From assembly GCA_021772895.1 (NCBI GenBank), contig JAJFLC010000005.1, positions 186,001 to 250,000 of the forward strand: DNA of 64,000 bases. The letters run 5' to 3'. Below, piece by piece: positions 17,442 through 26,750 of the stretch; the first letter of the stretch is position 1; each line of letters opens with the position of its first letter. The translations under genes were made by a program, and so were the position numbers. The notes beneath the pieces were generated by a model that was given only the letters and a program-made list of their open reading frames with translations, did not search any database and was not told where the DNA came from. This DNA is from Mariprofundaceae bacterium (GTDB taxonomy: Bacteria > Pseudomonadota > Zetaproteobacteria > Mariprofundales > Mariprofundaceae).

Positions 17442-17771
17442 TCAAACAGTGAATGATGCTCCACATCCACATTCACCTTTTTGGTTTGGGTTCTGAAATA
17501 CAAAAGCTGCAGATAGCATATCACGTTGAAAATCAATTTTCAGACCTGCCAATGCCTTCTTATATGAATCAGAATCTACAAACAGATCAAATCCTTCAAA
17601 CCCTGCAACCAGATCATTCTCTAAAGCTGTATCGGCATAATCAAGCACATATTCCAGGCCTGAACACCCAGCTTCGCTCAAACTGATTCGCAGCGCATGT
17701 TTGCCCTCTTCCTGCAACACACTGCGTACCCTTTCACATGCGGCTTCCGTCAATTCAATATCTAAATTCAT
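17442..17771 (-). CDS. iscA: HesB/IscA-type iron-sulfur carrier
   Basis: 109 residues. The three conserved cysteines are present: one in SEAGCSGLEYVL near 35 and the C-x-C pair of GECGCGASF near the C-terminus (about 101 and 103). These bind iron or a 2Fe-2S/4Fe-4S cluster for delivery to target proteins. The start codon ATG touches the iscS stop. It is the last gene of the cysE-iscR-iscS-iscA run. Confidence 0.92.
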   Translation of the reverse strand: MNLDIELTEAACERVRSVLQEEGKHALRISLSEAGCSGLEYVLDYADTALENDLVAGFEGFDLFVDSDSYKKALAGLKIDFQRDMLSAAFVFQNPNQKGECGCGASFTV

Positions 17772-18901
17772 TAACCTGCTCCTGCCATCATCTTTAAGCG
17801 TTTGCGAATATTGACCAGCGCATCAACAAGGGCATCTGCATCTTCCATCGTATGCTGTGGTGCAAAGCTTACCCGGATACTGCTTCGCGCCTGTTGATCC
17901 GAGGCTCCCATGGCCAGCAATACGTGCGAGGCATCCCGTTTACCTGAAGAACAGGCTGAGCCCGATGCAACAGCAAAACCAGCCAGGTCAAGTTGCATCA
18001 GTAATGTCTCACCATCCAAACCTGGCATAGAAAACATTGAAGTGTTGTCCACACGTTCTGCCTCTGCCCCAAACACAACGGTATCAGGTAAAGCCAACTG
18101 CAATGATGTTTCGAACCCATCGCGCACCTTCTTACACGCATTGAAATCAAGCAGACCCAACGCCGCTACAAAACCGGCCACACCCGGAACATTTTCAGTA
18201 CCTGATCTGCGTTTGCGTTCCTGTCCACCACCTTGCAGGTAGCTATCAAGCTTTCGTCCTCGTTTAATAACAAGCGCGCCAACACCTTTCGGCCCCCCAA
18301 TCTTATGTGCCGAAAAAGAGACAAAATCTACGTCAAGCTCACCCACATCCAACGCCAGCTTACCCATGGCTTGCACAGCATCCACAAGCATCGCTACACC
18401 CTGCTCACGACAATATTTGGCAACACTGGATACAGGTTGTACCGTCCCGGTCTCATTATTGACCATCATCAAACATACAAGACGGGTATTGTTATCAATG
18501 TGTGAACAAAACGTTTCAACATCCACAACACCATTGCTCTTCGGGCGAACATATACCACTTCCCAACCGCTTTTTCCGGCCCAGATTTCTAAAGGCTGCA
18601 ATACAGATGGGTGTTCAATTGAAGAGACAACGATTCTTCCGGGTTTCTGGGTCGATAACCACCCATGTATGGCCAGATTATTGGCCTCTGTACCCCCTGA
18701 TGTAAAAACAACCGAGCCTGCTTCAACGTGAAGATAGTTCGCCAATGCATCTCTGGCATCATCCAGAATTTTACGCGCAGCGCGCCCGGCCCAATGCAGG
18801 CTGGACGGGTTTCCCAAACTTCTTTGTAATGTCTCTACCGAAGCCTGAATTGACACATCAAGTGCAGGACATCCGGCATTATAATCAAGATAACGCTGCA
18901 C
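17771..18901 (-). CDS. iscS: cysteine desulfurase (IscS/NifS family)
   Basis: 376 residues from GTG 18901, giving MQRYLDYNAGCPALD, the usual start of the family; an ATG farther upstream at 18997 would lie deep inside iscR. The PLP lysine is in SFSAHKIGGPKG, and the catalytic cysteine is in the loop SGSACSSGKRDASHVLLAMG. It mobilises sulfur from cysteine for Fe-S clusters. The reading frame overlaps the iscR 3' end by 17 bases. Confidence 0.93.
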   Translation of the reverse strand: MQRYLDYNAGCPALDVSIQASVETLQRSLGNPSSLHWAGRAARKILDDARDALANYLHVEAGSVVFTSGGTEANNLAIHGWLSTQKPGRIVVSSIEHPSVLQPLEIWAGKSGWEVVYVRPKSNGVVDVETFCSHIDNNTRLVCLMMVNNETGTVQPVSSVAKYCREQGVAMLVDAVQAMGKLALDVGELDVDFVSFSAHKIGGPKGVGALVIKRGRKLDSYLQGGGQERKRRSGTENVPGVAGFVAALGLLDFNACKKVRDGFETSLQLALPDTVVFGAEAERVDNTSMFSMPGLDGETLLMQLDLAGFAVASGSACSSGKRDASHVLLAMGASDQQARSSIRVSFAPQHTMEDADALVDALVNIRKRLKMMAGAG

Positions 18902-19382
18902 TGGCCCTTTCCATGACGATAGGTTCAGGCTCTGTAATGTAATTTTCAACAGGTGCAAGTTGCAGCGTATCGAGAGAAATATTCCTCTCACAAACATCCG
19001 CTAAGGTGATTGAATCAAGAAAACGGTAGATGTAGCGCCCCAATGAATTCCATAACTGATGGGTATCACAGCGACTTCCCTGGTGACAGCCACGGTCAGC
19101 ATCTTCACACTTTGTTGTTCGAATGGATTCGTTCACCGCTGTTATCACATCGGAAATCGCAATCTCATCTGCCAGTCTGGCCAGTTTATAACCACCACCC
19201 GGCCCTCGAACCGAAGTCACCAGACCCTCCTCACGCAAACGTCTGAATAATTGTTCAAGATATGAAAGTGAAATAAACTGCCTTTCAGAAATGGATGCAA
19301 GTGTTACCGGCCCCACATCAGAATTTTTTGCCAAGTCCACCATCGCTGAAACGGCATATCGGCCTTTACTGGTTAAACGCAT
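18885..19382 (-). CDS. iscR: Fe-S cluster regulator IscR (Rrf2 family)
   Basis: 165 residues. The N-terminal winged helix begins MRLTSKGRYAVSAMVDLAKN. Three cysteines in the cluster-binding loop near residues 90-106 are spaced C-x6-C-x5-C (KCEDADRGCHQGSRC), one residue wider than the C-x5-C-x5-C of E. coli IscR. When loaded with a 2Fe-2S cluster it should repress its own operon; a good type-1 IscR site lies upstream at 19432-19456. Confidence 0.94.
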   Translation of the reverse strand: MRLTSKGRYAVSAMVDLAKNSDVGPVTLASISERQFISLSYLEQLFRRLREEGLVTSVRGPGGGYKLARLADEIAISDVITAVNESIRTTKCEDADRGCHQGSRCDTHQLWNSLGRYIYRFLDSITLADVCERNISLDTLQLAPVENYITEPEPIVMERASAALS

Positions 19383-19431
19383 AAAAACACCTCGCTATAC
19401 ATAGTACCCATATAATAAAACGGGATATTAT

Positions 19432-19456
19432 ATACCATACTATTACAGTCAAGTAT
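19432..19456 (-). promoter_or_regulatory. iscR: type-1 IscR-binding site
   Basis: Read on the minus strand, this 25-bp site agrees with the E. coli type-1 IscR consensus (ATASYYGACTRWWWYAGTCRRSTAT, recalled) at about 23 positions. It contains the half GACT and an AGT half-site with a weak CRR. A TTGACT hexamer that could serve as a -35 box is embedded in it, and AT-rich -10 candidates (TATAAT) follow. Autoregulation of iscR-iscS-iscA is expected. Confidence 0.75.
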
Positions 19457-19466
19457 TATAAAAACG

Positions 19467-20222
19467 TTAAATTCCACCGCCACCAAGAAAACGATCCAGC
19501 TTTTCATGTTCTTTTTTCATATCTTCACAAATTTTTCGTTCCACTTCGGATGCATCTTCAGATGCTTTCTTAGATCCCTTTGGATGTGAATTTTCGACAC
19601 GCTCATTCACATCATCTACCAGTTTTAAAACATGTTTTAATGCCTCTGCCACAGGGTTTGGCATCAAGTGATGGTCCAAATTAATTTTTCCATCTTCAAT
19701 CAATGATTCCGTGGTACCCACCACAGTGCCCGGGATGCCAATCACGGTTGAATGGGCCGGAACATCTTTAAGCACCACAGAATTTGCACCAATCCGGCTT
19801 TGCTCTCCGATCGTAATAGCACCAAGAACTTTTGCGCCCGTGCCTACAATCACACCACTTTCCAACGTTGGATGGCGCTTCTCTTTTTGCCATGTCGTAC
19901 CACCCAGCGTCACGCCATGATAAAGTGTTACATCATCACCGATTTCAGTGGTCTCACCAATCACAATACCCATACCGTGATCAATAAAAAAACGCCTTCC
20001 AATCGTAGCACCCGGATGAATTTCAACACCAGTCAGCCATCGGGCAAAGTGCGCGATAAGCCTGCCAATCAAATGCAAGCCGTTTCGCCAAAACATATTG
20101 GCAACCCGATACATCCAGATGGCATGCAGGCCCGGATAGCAAGTGATCACTTCCCATGCGGTTTTTGCAGCCGGGTCACGATCAAATGCAGTATGTATAT
20201 CTTCACGAATAGCCTTAAACAT
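19467..20222 (-). CDS. cysE: serine O-acetyltransferase
   Basis: 251 residues, EpsC/CysE type. An N-terminal helical part (about 1-60) is followed by a left-handed beta-helix ([20 protein letters not shown], then [15 protein letters not shown]) with the catalytic His/Asp region. The C-terminal extension (about 190-251) is charged. It makes O-acetylserine, the direct precursor of cysteine, which IscS then uses. A cysE gene ahead of iscR is also known from Azotobacter-type isc loci. Confidence 0.95.
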   Translation of the reverse strand: MFKAIREDIHTAFDRDPAAKTAWEVITCYPGLHAIWMYRVANMFWRNGLHLIGRLIAHFARWLTGVEIHPGATIGRRFFIDHGMGIVIGETTEIGDDVTLYHGVTLGGTTWQKEKRHPTLESGVIVGTGAKVLGAITIGEQSRIGANSVVLKDVPAHSTVIGIPGTVVGTTESLIEDGKINLDHHLMPNPVAEALKHVLKLVDDVNERVENSHPKGSKKASEDASEVERKICEDMKKEHEKLDRFLGGGGI

Positions 20223-20231
20223 CGGCCAAGC

Positions 20232-21488
20232 CTACATCAACTTTTCGATAGACTGTAGCACATGATCTGGCGCACAGATGCTCCATGTTGCCTTGGCTGC
20301 AAGTTTTTTTGCGGCCCATACACTAATTTCATCTGTAGACACGGCTAAAATCCTCTCCACCCACTCGGCATGTGTCAGTAAACCTTTCTCATCCAGACGG
20401 CCACCAAGATAAAGCATATGCCCCTCTACTGAGTCCATTCCCATACGGAATTGCACCTCAAGCTGTCGTTTTGCCCTCACCACCGCATCCTCACTGATAC
20501 CGCTGACAAACTGATCCAGCGTATCTTTAATCACACCTAAACACTCAGCCAATAAAGCGGGGTCTGTTCCACAACTGACACTCCAGACACCCGTATCACT
20601 CAAAGTCGAAAGGTGTGAACCAATGCTATAAGCCAGGCCTCGCTTCTCCCTAACTTCACGAAACAGGTGCGAACTCATGCTTCCACCCAACATCTGATTT
20701 GCCAGCCACGCGACAGGTCGTTCATCTGATGTCACTTTAATACCTGGATACGTTGCAACCAGTTGAGCCTGTTCAAGGTTTCGTGGCAACCATTGAATAC
20801 CCGGGTGTATCACAGCTTTCTGCCGCTGTTTCCGCTTGCCGGCCTGTGCCCATGAAACACTGCTGAGAAGATCAACCAATGCCTGATGATCCACGCGACC
20901 CGCAGCGGCAATCAATAGATGTGGAGGCCTGTAATGCTCCTCCAGATAGGCTTTTAAATCATGATGTGTCAAAGATTTCAAAACATCTTTTGTGCCTAAA
21001 GTCGGCTGGCCAATGCTCTGACCGGCAAAAAGCGCCTGCATATGCTGGTCATACACCCACTCGTCAGGTGTATCCTCCACCATGCCCATCTCGGAGAATA
21101 TGACTTCGCGTTCCCTAAGCCACTCTTCTTCAGGCAATGAAGCTTGCAAAAACATCTCAGTCAGCAACTGAGTCGCCTCCTGCCAATCTTCGTGTAATAC
21201 ATGAATGTGAAAGCAGGTCCGTTCACGAAAGGTAAATGCATTGGCATGACCACCCAGCTGATCCAAACGTTCGCTTAAAGCATGAACATCTAAAGTTTGA
21301 GTCCCTTTAAATAACATATGTTCAAGTGCATGCGCAATCCCCGCCTGCCCTTCATTTTCATCCCGGCTACCCACATCAACAAAAAAACCAATCGCCACAC
21401 TCTGTGCATCTGCCATCGTATGACTGACCACCATCGGGCCGTTCGAAATCTGAGTCTCTTCAATAAAGGAAGATGCCACCATCACCAC
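20232..21488 (-). CDS. M16 family zinc metallopeptidase
   Basis: 418 residues, or 416 if translation starts at ATG 21482, which has AGG five bases ahead. The inverted zinc motif HxxEH is HALEH (53-57), with a downstream glutamate in the VIFSEMGM region. Both M16 halves are present, an active N-terminal one and an R/Y-type C-terminal one (AYSIGSHLSTLSDTGVW). Such genes lie next to pnp in many proteobacteria. The substrate is unknown. Confidence 0.93.
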   Translation of the reverse strand: MVMVASSFIEETQISNGPMVVSHTMADAQSVAIGFFVDVGSRDENEGQAGIAHALEHMLFKGTQTLDVHALSERLDQLGGHANAFTFRERTCFHIHVLHEDWQEATQLLTEMFLQASLPEEEWLREREVIFSEMGMVEDTPDEWVYDQHMQALFAGQSIGQPTLGTKDVLKSLTHHDLKAYLEEHYRPPHLLIAAAGRVDHQALVDLLSSVSWAQAGKRKQRQKAVIHPGIQWLPRNLEQAQLVATYPGIKVTSDERPVAWLANQMLGGSMSSHLFREVREKRGLAYSIGSHLSTLSDTGVWSVSCGTDPALLAECLGVIKDTLDQFVSGISEDAVVRAKRQLEVQFRMGMDSVEGHMLYLGGRLDEKGLLTHAEWVERILAVSTDEISVWAAKKLAAKATWSICAPDHVLQSIEKLM

Positions 21489-21517
21489 CTATGGTATAAA
21501 AGTTGTCGAACCTTAAA

Positions 21518-21550
21518 ACAAAAAGAGGCGGGTTACCCCACCTCTTTCGT
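21518..21550 (-). terminator. rho-independent terminator after pnp
   Basis: On the minus strand, AAAGAGGTGGGG-TAA-CCCGCCTCTTT forms a strong hairpin followed by TTGTTTTAAGG. It separates pnp from the M16 peptidase gene. Confidence 0.75.
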
Positions 21551-21600
21551 TTGTTTAATTTATCCGCAAAAGGCTACCTTGCCTATTGCGATCAACATCA

Positions 21601-23712
21601 TCACGCCTCTTCAGCGGCCTCTTCTTCAAGCAAAGCTTTCATCGACAAACGAATCTTGCCACTGCGATCAACTTCCAGGACCTTCACACGGACGACCTGA
21701 CCTTCTGATAGTGCATCGCTCACTTTTTCAACACGCTGCTGAGAAATCTGTGAAATATGAACCAGACCATCGGTCTGACCCATCACACGCACAAATGCGC
21801 CGAAGTCCATGATCTTCACAACCTTGCCTTCGTACACTTTGCCAACTTCAACTTCAGCCACAATATCTTCGATCATCTTCTTCGCAGCTTCACCCGCTTC
21901 CCCGGTGATTGCAAAAATCTTGATACTGCCATCGTCTTCAATATCAACCTTGGCACCTGTCTCTTCAACAATTCCACGAATCACTTTACCGCCAGCACCA
22001 ATCACTTCGCGAATTTTATCCGCTTTGATCTTCATCATGAACATGCGAGGTGCATGGTCTGCGACACTATTGCGAGCCTCTGTCATGCACTTGGCCATTT
22101 CACCAAGAATGTGCAAGCGGCCAGCATTGGCTTGTGCTAATGCTTCCTTCATGATGTCACGAGTCAAACCACCAATCTTGATATCAAGCTGTAATGTAGT
22201 CACACCCGCAACAGTACCAGCCACCTTGAAATCCATATCACCCAAATGATCTTCATCACCCAGAATATCGGAAAGTACCGCATAACCATCAGATTCAAGA
22301 ATCAGACCCATGGCAATACCAGCGACCGGAGCCTTAACAGGAACACCTGCATCCATCAATGCCAGCGAAGAGCCACAAACCGAAGCCATAGAAGATGAAC
22401 CGTTGGATTCAGTAATTTCAGATACAGCACGAATCGCATAACCAAACTCATCCATGGTAGGCAACACGCCTTCAACACCACGTTTAGCCAAACGACCATG
22501 GCCAATTTCACGACGACCCGGAGGTCCGAAACGGCGCGCTTCACCCACAGAGTATGGTGGGAAGTTGTAGTGCAACATGAAACGTTGCTTGGCAACACCT
22601 TCAAGGCTCTCCGTCATCTGCATATCAGACTCGGTACCCAATGTAATCGTTACCAGCGCCTGTGTCTCACCACGGGTAAACAGGGCTGAACCATGGGTAC
22701 GTGGCAACACGCCAACCTGACAATCGATACTACGAACGTCAGATGTTGAACGACCATCAATACGCGGATTGCCATCGATAATCGAACGACGAACCACATT
22801 TTTTTCGAGGTTTTTCACAGCCGAAGTAACATCATTGGAAGAGAAATCACCCGGTGCATCTTCTGTGCCCGCGAATTTTTCCTGTGCCGCAGTACGGAGT
22901 GCTTCAATCTTGGCCGCACGTGCTGACTTATCAACTGTCGCATAAGCCTCACGAACATCTGCTTCAAAAGCACTGTTTACAGCGCCCTGAACCGCATCAT
23001 TACCCGCAAGCTCAATCGCCATCTTCTCTTTACCAGCAGCCTTTGCCAGCGCTTCAATTGCATCAATTACTGGCTGATAGCCTTCCTGACCAAAGCTGAT
23101 GGCATCAATCATCTGCTCTTCAGAGAGCTCTTTCGCTTCTGATTCAATCATCAATACCGCATCACGGGTACCGGCAACAATCAGATCAAGATCAGACGTT
23201 TCCATCTGTGCATAGGTTGGATTCAGGACAAACTCACCATCAATCAGGCCCACACGTGAAGCTGCAATCGCTTCAGTGAATGGTGCATCAGAAATCAACA
23301 ACGCAGCAGAAACACCATTGATCGCAATAATGTCCGGGTTATTGTCTTCATCAGCTGAAACAACCGTCGCAATCACCTGAGTTTCATGGAAATAGCCTTT
23401 TGGAAACAATGGCCGGATCGGACGGTCGATCAGACGTGAAGTCAACGTCTCTTTCTCAGAGGGGCGACCTTCACGCTTAAAGAATCCACCCAAAAAGCGG
23501 CCTGCTGCGTAAGTCTTTTCCTGATAGTGGACAGTCAGCGGAAGAAAATCCACACCCTGCATTGGCATCTTGGCAGCAGTTGCAGCTACGTGAACAATCA
23601 CATCACCAAACTGAGCCAATACAGAACCGCCTGCCTGACGGGCAATGCGTCCTGTTTCAAAACTAATTTCACGGCCAGCAACAGCCGCTTTACTTGTTTT
23701 TACATCAAACAT
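21601..23712 (-). CDS. pnp: polyribonucleotide nucleotidyltransferase (PNPase)
   Basis: 703 residues, full length. There are two RNase PH domains, an all-alpha linker, a KH domain with the GAGGKVIRGI loop (about 566-575) and an S1 domain (GKVYEGKVVKIMDFGAFV). It degrades RNA 3' to 5' using phosphate and is part of the degradosome in many bacteria. rpsO lies upstream on the same strand, the usual order. The start ATG is 23712. Confidence 0.98.
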   Translation of the reverse strand: MFDVKTSKAAVAGREISFETGRIARQAGGSVLAQFGDVIVHVAATAAKMPMQGVDFLPLTVHYQEKTYAAGRFLGGFFKREGRPSEKETLTSRLIDRPIRPLFPKGYFHETQVIATVVSADEDNNPDIIAINGVSAALLISDAPFTEAIAASRVGLIDGEFVLNPTYAQMETSDLDLIVAGTRDAVLMIESEAKELSEEQMIDAISFGQEGYQPVIDAIEALAKAAGKEKMAIELAGNDAVQGAVNSAFEADVREAYATVDKSARAAKIEALRTAAQEKFAGTEDAPGDFSSNDVTSAVKNLEKNVVRRSIIDGNPRIDGRSTSDVRSIDCQVGVLPRTHGSALFTRGETQALVTITLGTESDMQMTESLEGVAKQRFMLHYNFPPYSVGEARRFGPPGRREIGHGRLAKRGVEGVLPTMDEFGYAIRAVSEITESNGSSSMASVCGSSLALMDAGVPVKAPVAGIAMGLILESDGYAVLSDILGDEDHLGDMDFKVAGTVAGVTTLQLDIKIGGLTRDIMKEALAQANAGRLHILGEMAKCMTEARNSVADHAPRMFMMKIKADKIREVIGAGGKVIRGIVEETGAKVDIEDDGSIKIFAITGEAGEAAKKMIEDIVAEVEVGKVYEGKVVKIMDFGAFVRVMGQTDGLVHISQISQQRVEKVSDALSEGQVVRVKVLEVDRSGKIRLSMKALLEEEAAEEA

Positions 23713-23781
23713 AATTTAAATCCTTTTTTATCAGGATCCATGTCTCTATCTGTGGGGGAAGTCTGTGGAAAAGGAAAACTC

Positions 23782-23814
23782 AAAAAAGAAAGGCGACCCG
23801 CAATGGGCCGCCTC
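23782..23814 (-). terminator. terminator/attenuator between rpsO and pnp
   Basis: Minus-strand hairpin GGCGGCCC-ATTGC-GGGTCGCC (one mismatch) followed by TTTCTTTTTTG. It should end most rpsO transcripts while allowing some read-through into pnp. Confidence 0.8.
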
Positions 23815-23823
23815 TCGGAAATG

Positions 23824-24093
23824 TTAGCGACGTAGGCCTAGTGTATCGATCAGGCTACGGTAACGATCAAAATCTCTACCCTTCAGGTATTTCAAAAGGT
23901 TGCGGCGCTGGCCAACCATCTTCAGCAAACCACGACGGGAATGATGATCCTTATGGTTATCTTTAAAATGGCCTGAGAGACCATTAATGCGTTCAGTCAA
24001 CAGTGCTACCTGCACTTCCGGTGAACCTGTGTCACCTTCATGCGTAGCGAATTTTGCAATTACTTCGTTCTTATTTTCCACAGACAGAGACAT
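23824..24093 (-). CDS. rpsO: 30S ribosomal protein S15
   Basis: 89 residues with the whole conserved family sequence ([36 protein letters not shown]). It binds 16S rRNA at the platform and organises early assembly of the 30S subunit. It is followed by a terminator and pnp. Confidence 0.98.
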   Translation of the reverse strand: MSLSVENKNEVIAKFATHEGDTGSPEVQVALLTERINGLSGHFKDNHKDHHSRRGLLKMVGQRRNLLKYLKGRDFDRYRSLIDTLGLRR

Positions 24094-24779
24094 AAATCCT
24101 GCTTACCTCTTTAATTTAACTTACCTTTTTATAGGGCGGCGAACCATAACGACACTTCCAACAGCATGCAAACCTTTTTACGCCAATGTCTCTAATGCCG
24201 TCAAACATAAGCGCTCTCCAACGATTCAAAGCAATACACTGACCACCGCATTGCCCAACATAATATCATATAGAAAGTCGATCACTCCAGCACAAACTCT
24301 ACATTCAAAACTTGAATAAAGGAGAAGTTCAAAGGGGTGTTTGCATCCACTTTCTTTGCCTGCTAAAGACTTATAATCATTTCATGAAAACTATATAAGC
24401 GGAATCCAGTCGCATACAAAACATCTAAGATTCAGATCTTCTTTAGAGCCTGTTAAGCAGCTACAGACCGGTATACTTCACGAGTTCAGCTACCATCCAA
24501 GCAAACGCTCCCGAACCCATGCTATCGCCGTCATGACTGGGGGCGGTGGTAGGCAAACAGAACAAAACATGTCTATACTGGCCAGTTCAGGGGTGCAGAA
24601 AGGCGCTAGGAAGGGCATCTTTTTGTGACGACACCCTATGTAGGAAGGCAAAAACTAAAATTTCACTCCCGGTAAAAATGCACGGCTTATTTGCCAGACA
24701 TCTGCATACCAACAGGGTGATTTTTCTGTTTTAATCAAGGGGCAAGGGAACAACAGATGCAGCACGAGGTAAAGGGGGC
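24094..24779. other. 686-bp non-coding gap between rpsO and the LuxR-type gene
   Basis: This is a divergent intergenic region that must hold the rpsO promoter and leader (minus) and the regulator promoter (plus). I see no convincing protein; the short frames lack codon bias and ribosome-binding sites. About 24440-24770 is rich in G-runs and short inverted repeats and could be a long structured leader, but I could not match it to RNase P RNA, SRP RNA, tmRNA, 6S RNA or a riboswitch I know. Confidence 0.5.
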
Positions 24780-25175
24780 GTGAAAACGGGGGAAACCCTG
24801 GTTGGATATAGTGATCCAATTGAAGATGAAATTTTCATCAAGGTTTCCTTTTCATCTTATGCGGATCTGGAACAGGCCCAACAACTACTTTCCACAATCA
24901 AATGTGTTATCAATGTCGGCCATCTTGAAAAAAGCAACCATAGGACACCTGTCGAAGGCTGCCATTATCCCACATCTGAAAGGTTGTCTGAGCGAGAAAA
25001 AGAGATGTTACTTCTTCTGGCTAAAGGTTTTAGCTATAGCGAATCAGCCTCATTCCTGGGTTGTAGTGTTTCAACCATTCAAACGCATGTGAAACGGACC
25101 TACCGTAAACTTGGTGTTAATTCACGATCCGAAGCTGTCTATGAAGCACTGCAACTTGGTTTGATCGATATTTAA
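24780..25175 (+). CDS. LuxR-type DNA-binding regulator next to the T6SS
   Basis: 131 residues from GTG 24780 (AAAGGGGG just ahead). A 65-residue N-terminal part of unknown fold is followed by a clear LuxR/GerE helix-turn-helix (about 72-128: LSEREKEMLLLLAKG, SVSTIQTHVKRTYRKLGV). There is no phosphoacceptor receiver domain and no autoinducer-binding domain, so the signal is unknown. Its position directly ahead of the T6SS, same strand, makes it a candidate regulator of that locus, perhaps through the inverted repeat at 25304. Confidence 0.85.
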   Translation: MKTGETLVGYSDPIEDEIFIKVSFSSYADLEQAQQLLSTIKCVINVGHLEKSNHRTPVEGCHYPTSERLSEREKEMLLLLAKGFSYSESASFLGCSVSTIQTHVKRTYRKLGVNSRSEAVYEALQLGLIDI

Positions 25176-25303
25176 AAAGTGCTGTATAACGCATAGCTGT
25201 CGATTTCATATGCATCAATAATTAGCCTGAATGCAGTCAATTTGAATCTGATTAATTAGCATTTAAGCCCCGTCCAGATCGGTTTTTTCAATGTTTCTCT
25301 AAC

Positions 25304-25323
25304 TGTCCCATGAATATGGGACA
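25304..25323. promoter_or_regulatory. inverted repeat copy 1, ahead of tssK
   Basis: TGTCCCAT-GAAT-ATGGGACA, perfect 8-bp arms, 110 bp ahead of the tssK start. Near-identical copies lie at 40816 and 43627. There is no T-run after it, so it is not a terminator; a dimeric regulator's operator is the simplest reading. Confidence 0.7.
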
Positions 25324-25433
25324 TTTCTATTTCTCAATAAAAACTACTGTTTGCCTCCTCTGATGGGGCATGACACTCCCCTAATCAGCAGAAGGCTTCA
25401 GCAATATGCTGATGTATATTTTCGAGGGTAAAG

Positions 25434-26750
25434 GTGGAGCGATTGGATCGCAGGTTTACACTTCAGGACAACGTAGTCTGGCATGATGGCATGCTGCTCA
25501 CAGCAGAGCATTTCCAATGCTTGTCAGAGCGTATGGAAGGCGTCGCCTTTTACCATGCCGAAAACCGCTCGCCCTTCAATTGGGGTATCCGCTCACTTAT
25601 TCTCGATGCAAGTCAGATTGAGCAAGGGCTTTTTGTTATCGAAGCACTCGATGCTGTACTGCCTGATGGCACGATTATACAGCACACATCTGATCATCCG
25701 TTATCGCTGAAACTCATGCCCGAAAATACCAAAGATGGCGAGCTGCTTATCTCTCTCGGCATCAACCCTGCTCAACTGAAAGGGACTGATAAAGAAGCTT
25801 TCTACGAACATCAACCCGAACACAACCCAACAGATGCGCAGGATGCCGATGCAAGCCCTGTCATTCTCTACAAACCTGAACCATCGCTGCATCAGGTGCG
25901 TGAAGCCGAACCGCTTGGCAACCGGTTTATTATCGGACGTGTACGCCTTCGTGATGGTGCTTTCACGTTAACGCAATACTGTCCGCCCAGTTTACGTCTG
26001 GATAGTAACAGCTTCCTCTGGGAAGAGATTGACATATTACTCTCCGAAGTACGAAAAAAAGCGTGGCATCTGAGAAAAATACACAACGAGACACGTCCCA
26101 CAGGGCTGGATCAAAAAATGGAGCGAAGGCTTGTATTGCACGCGCTCACATCAGGCCTGCTTACGTCAGAAGCGATTCTGAAAATTGAAAATTCTCACCC
26201 TTATGACCTCTACCTCTCTTTGTGCAGCATGTTGGGTCAAATGGATGTCTTACGCGATGAAGCATTGCCCCCCATTCTTCGTCCTTACAACCATCACGAT
26301 ATTTATGCCTCATTCAAAGAGGTGACAACCCATATCCATCTGATTCTTGAGAGTCTCTCCGGCAGCCGTTATAACATCCATCAGTTCGACAAAGATCAGA
26401 ACACCTTCCGTCTGGTTATGCAGGAGCGGTGGCTAAAACAGCCGCTTATCCTTGCCATTTCATCTGAAAATCAGGATCGAAGAATGGAAGTCGTTCGCTG
26501 GATGATGGATTGTCTGATCGGCAATCCACAACAGATGCAACAGATGAAACGGACCCGGACACTCGGAGCCAAGCGGACGCTTGCAAACCATGCACTGCCC
26601 AATCTAAATCGCCCGGATCTTGTCTTTTTCACCATTGAACCAACTCAAATGCATACAGGCGAAGAGCTGATCATTGCCAACTACACTTCTCAGGTTCCAC
26701 CACCTGATTTCATTCAGCTCTACATGGGCGATGAACGGGGCGTGCGATGA
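25434..26750 (+). CDS. tssK: T6SS baseplate protein TssK
   Basis: 438 residues, near the usual 445. The start (GTG 25434) gives a protein opening with VVWHDGMLLTAEHFQ, the TssK/VasE signature for the N-terminal shoulder domain. The C-terminal part holds the neck and head regions that bind the membrane complex. TssK links the TssE/F/G wedge to TssL/M. It is the first gene of the core operon and overlaps the following fusion gene by four bases. Confidence 0.93.
   Translation: MERLDRRFTLQDNVVWHDGMLLTAEHFQCLSERMEGVAFYHAENRSPFNWGIRSLILDASQIEQGLFVIEALDAVLPDGTIIQHTSDHPLSLKLMPENTKDGELLISLGINPAQLKGTDKEAFYEHQPEHNPTDAQDADASPVILYKPEPSLHQVREAEPLGNRFIIGRVRLRDGAFTLTQYCPPSLRLDSNSFLWEEIDILLSEVRKKAWHLRKIHNETRPTGLDQKMERRLVLHALTSGLLTSEAILKIENSHPYDLYLSLCSMLGQMDVLRDEALPPILRPYNHHDIYASFKEVTTHIHLILESLSGSRYNIHQFDKDQNTFRLVMQERWLKQPLILAISSENQDRRMEVVRWMMDCLIGNPQQMQQMKRTRTLGAKRTLANHALPNLNRPDLVFFTIEPTQMHTGEELIIANYTSQVPPPDFIQLYMGDERGVR

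Noticed and set aside
18902-18997. N-terminal extension of iscS into iscR
   Set aside because: The extension is coded inside iscR in another frame; GTG 18901 gives the family start.
24440-24770. RNase P RNA, SRP RNA, tmRNA or c-di-GMP riboswitch
   Set aside because: A few short matches (GGCAAAC, GGAAGGCA) were seen but the conserved cores and pairing of these RNAs could not be found.
25355-25410. Sigma-54 promoter ahead of tssK
   Set aside because: No TGGCA-N7-TTGC-like element; TGGGGC and nearby bases do not fit the -24/-12 spacing.
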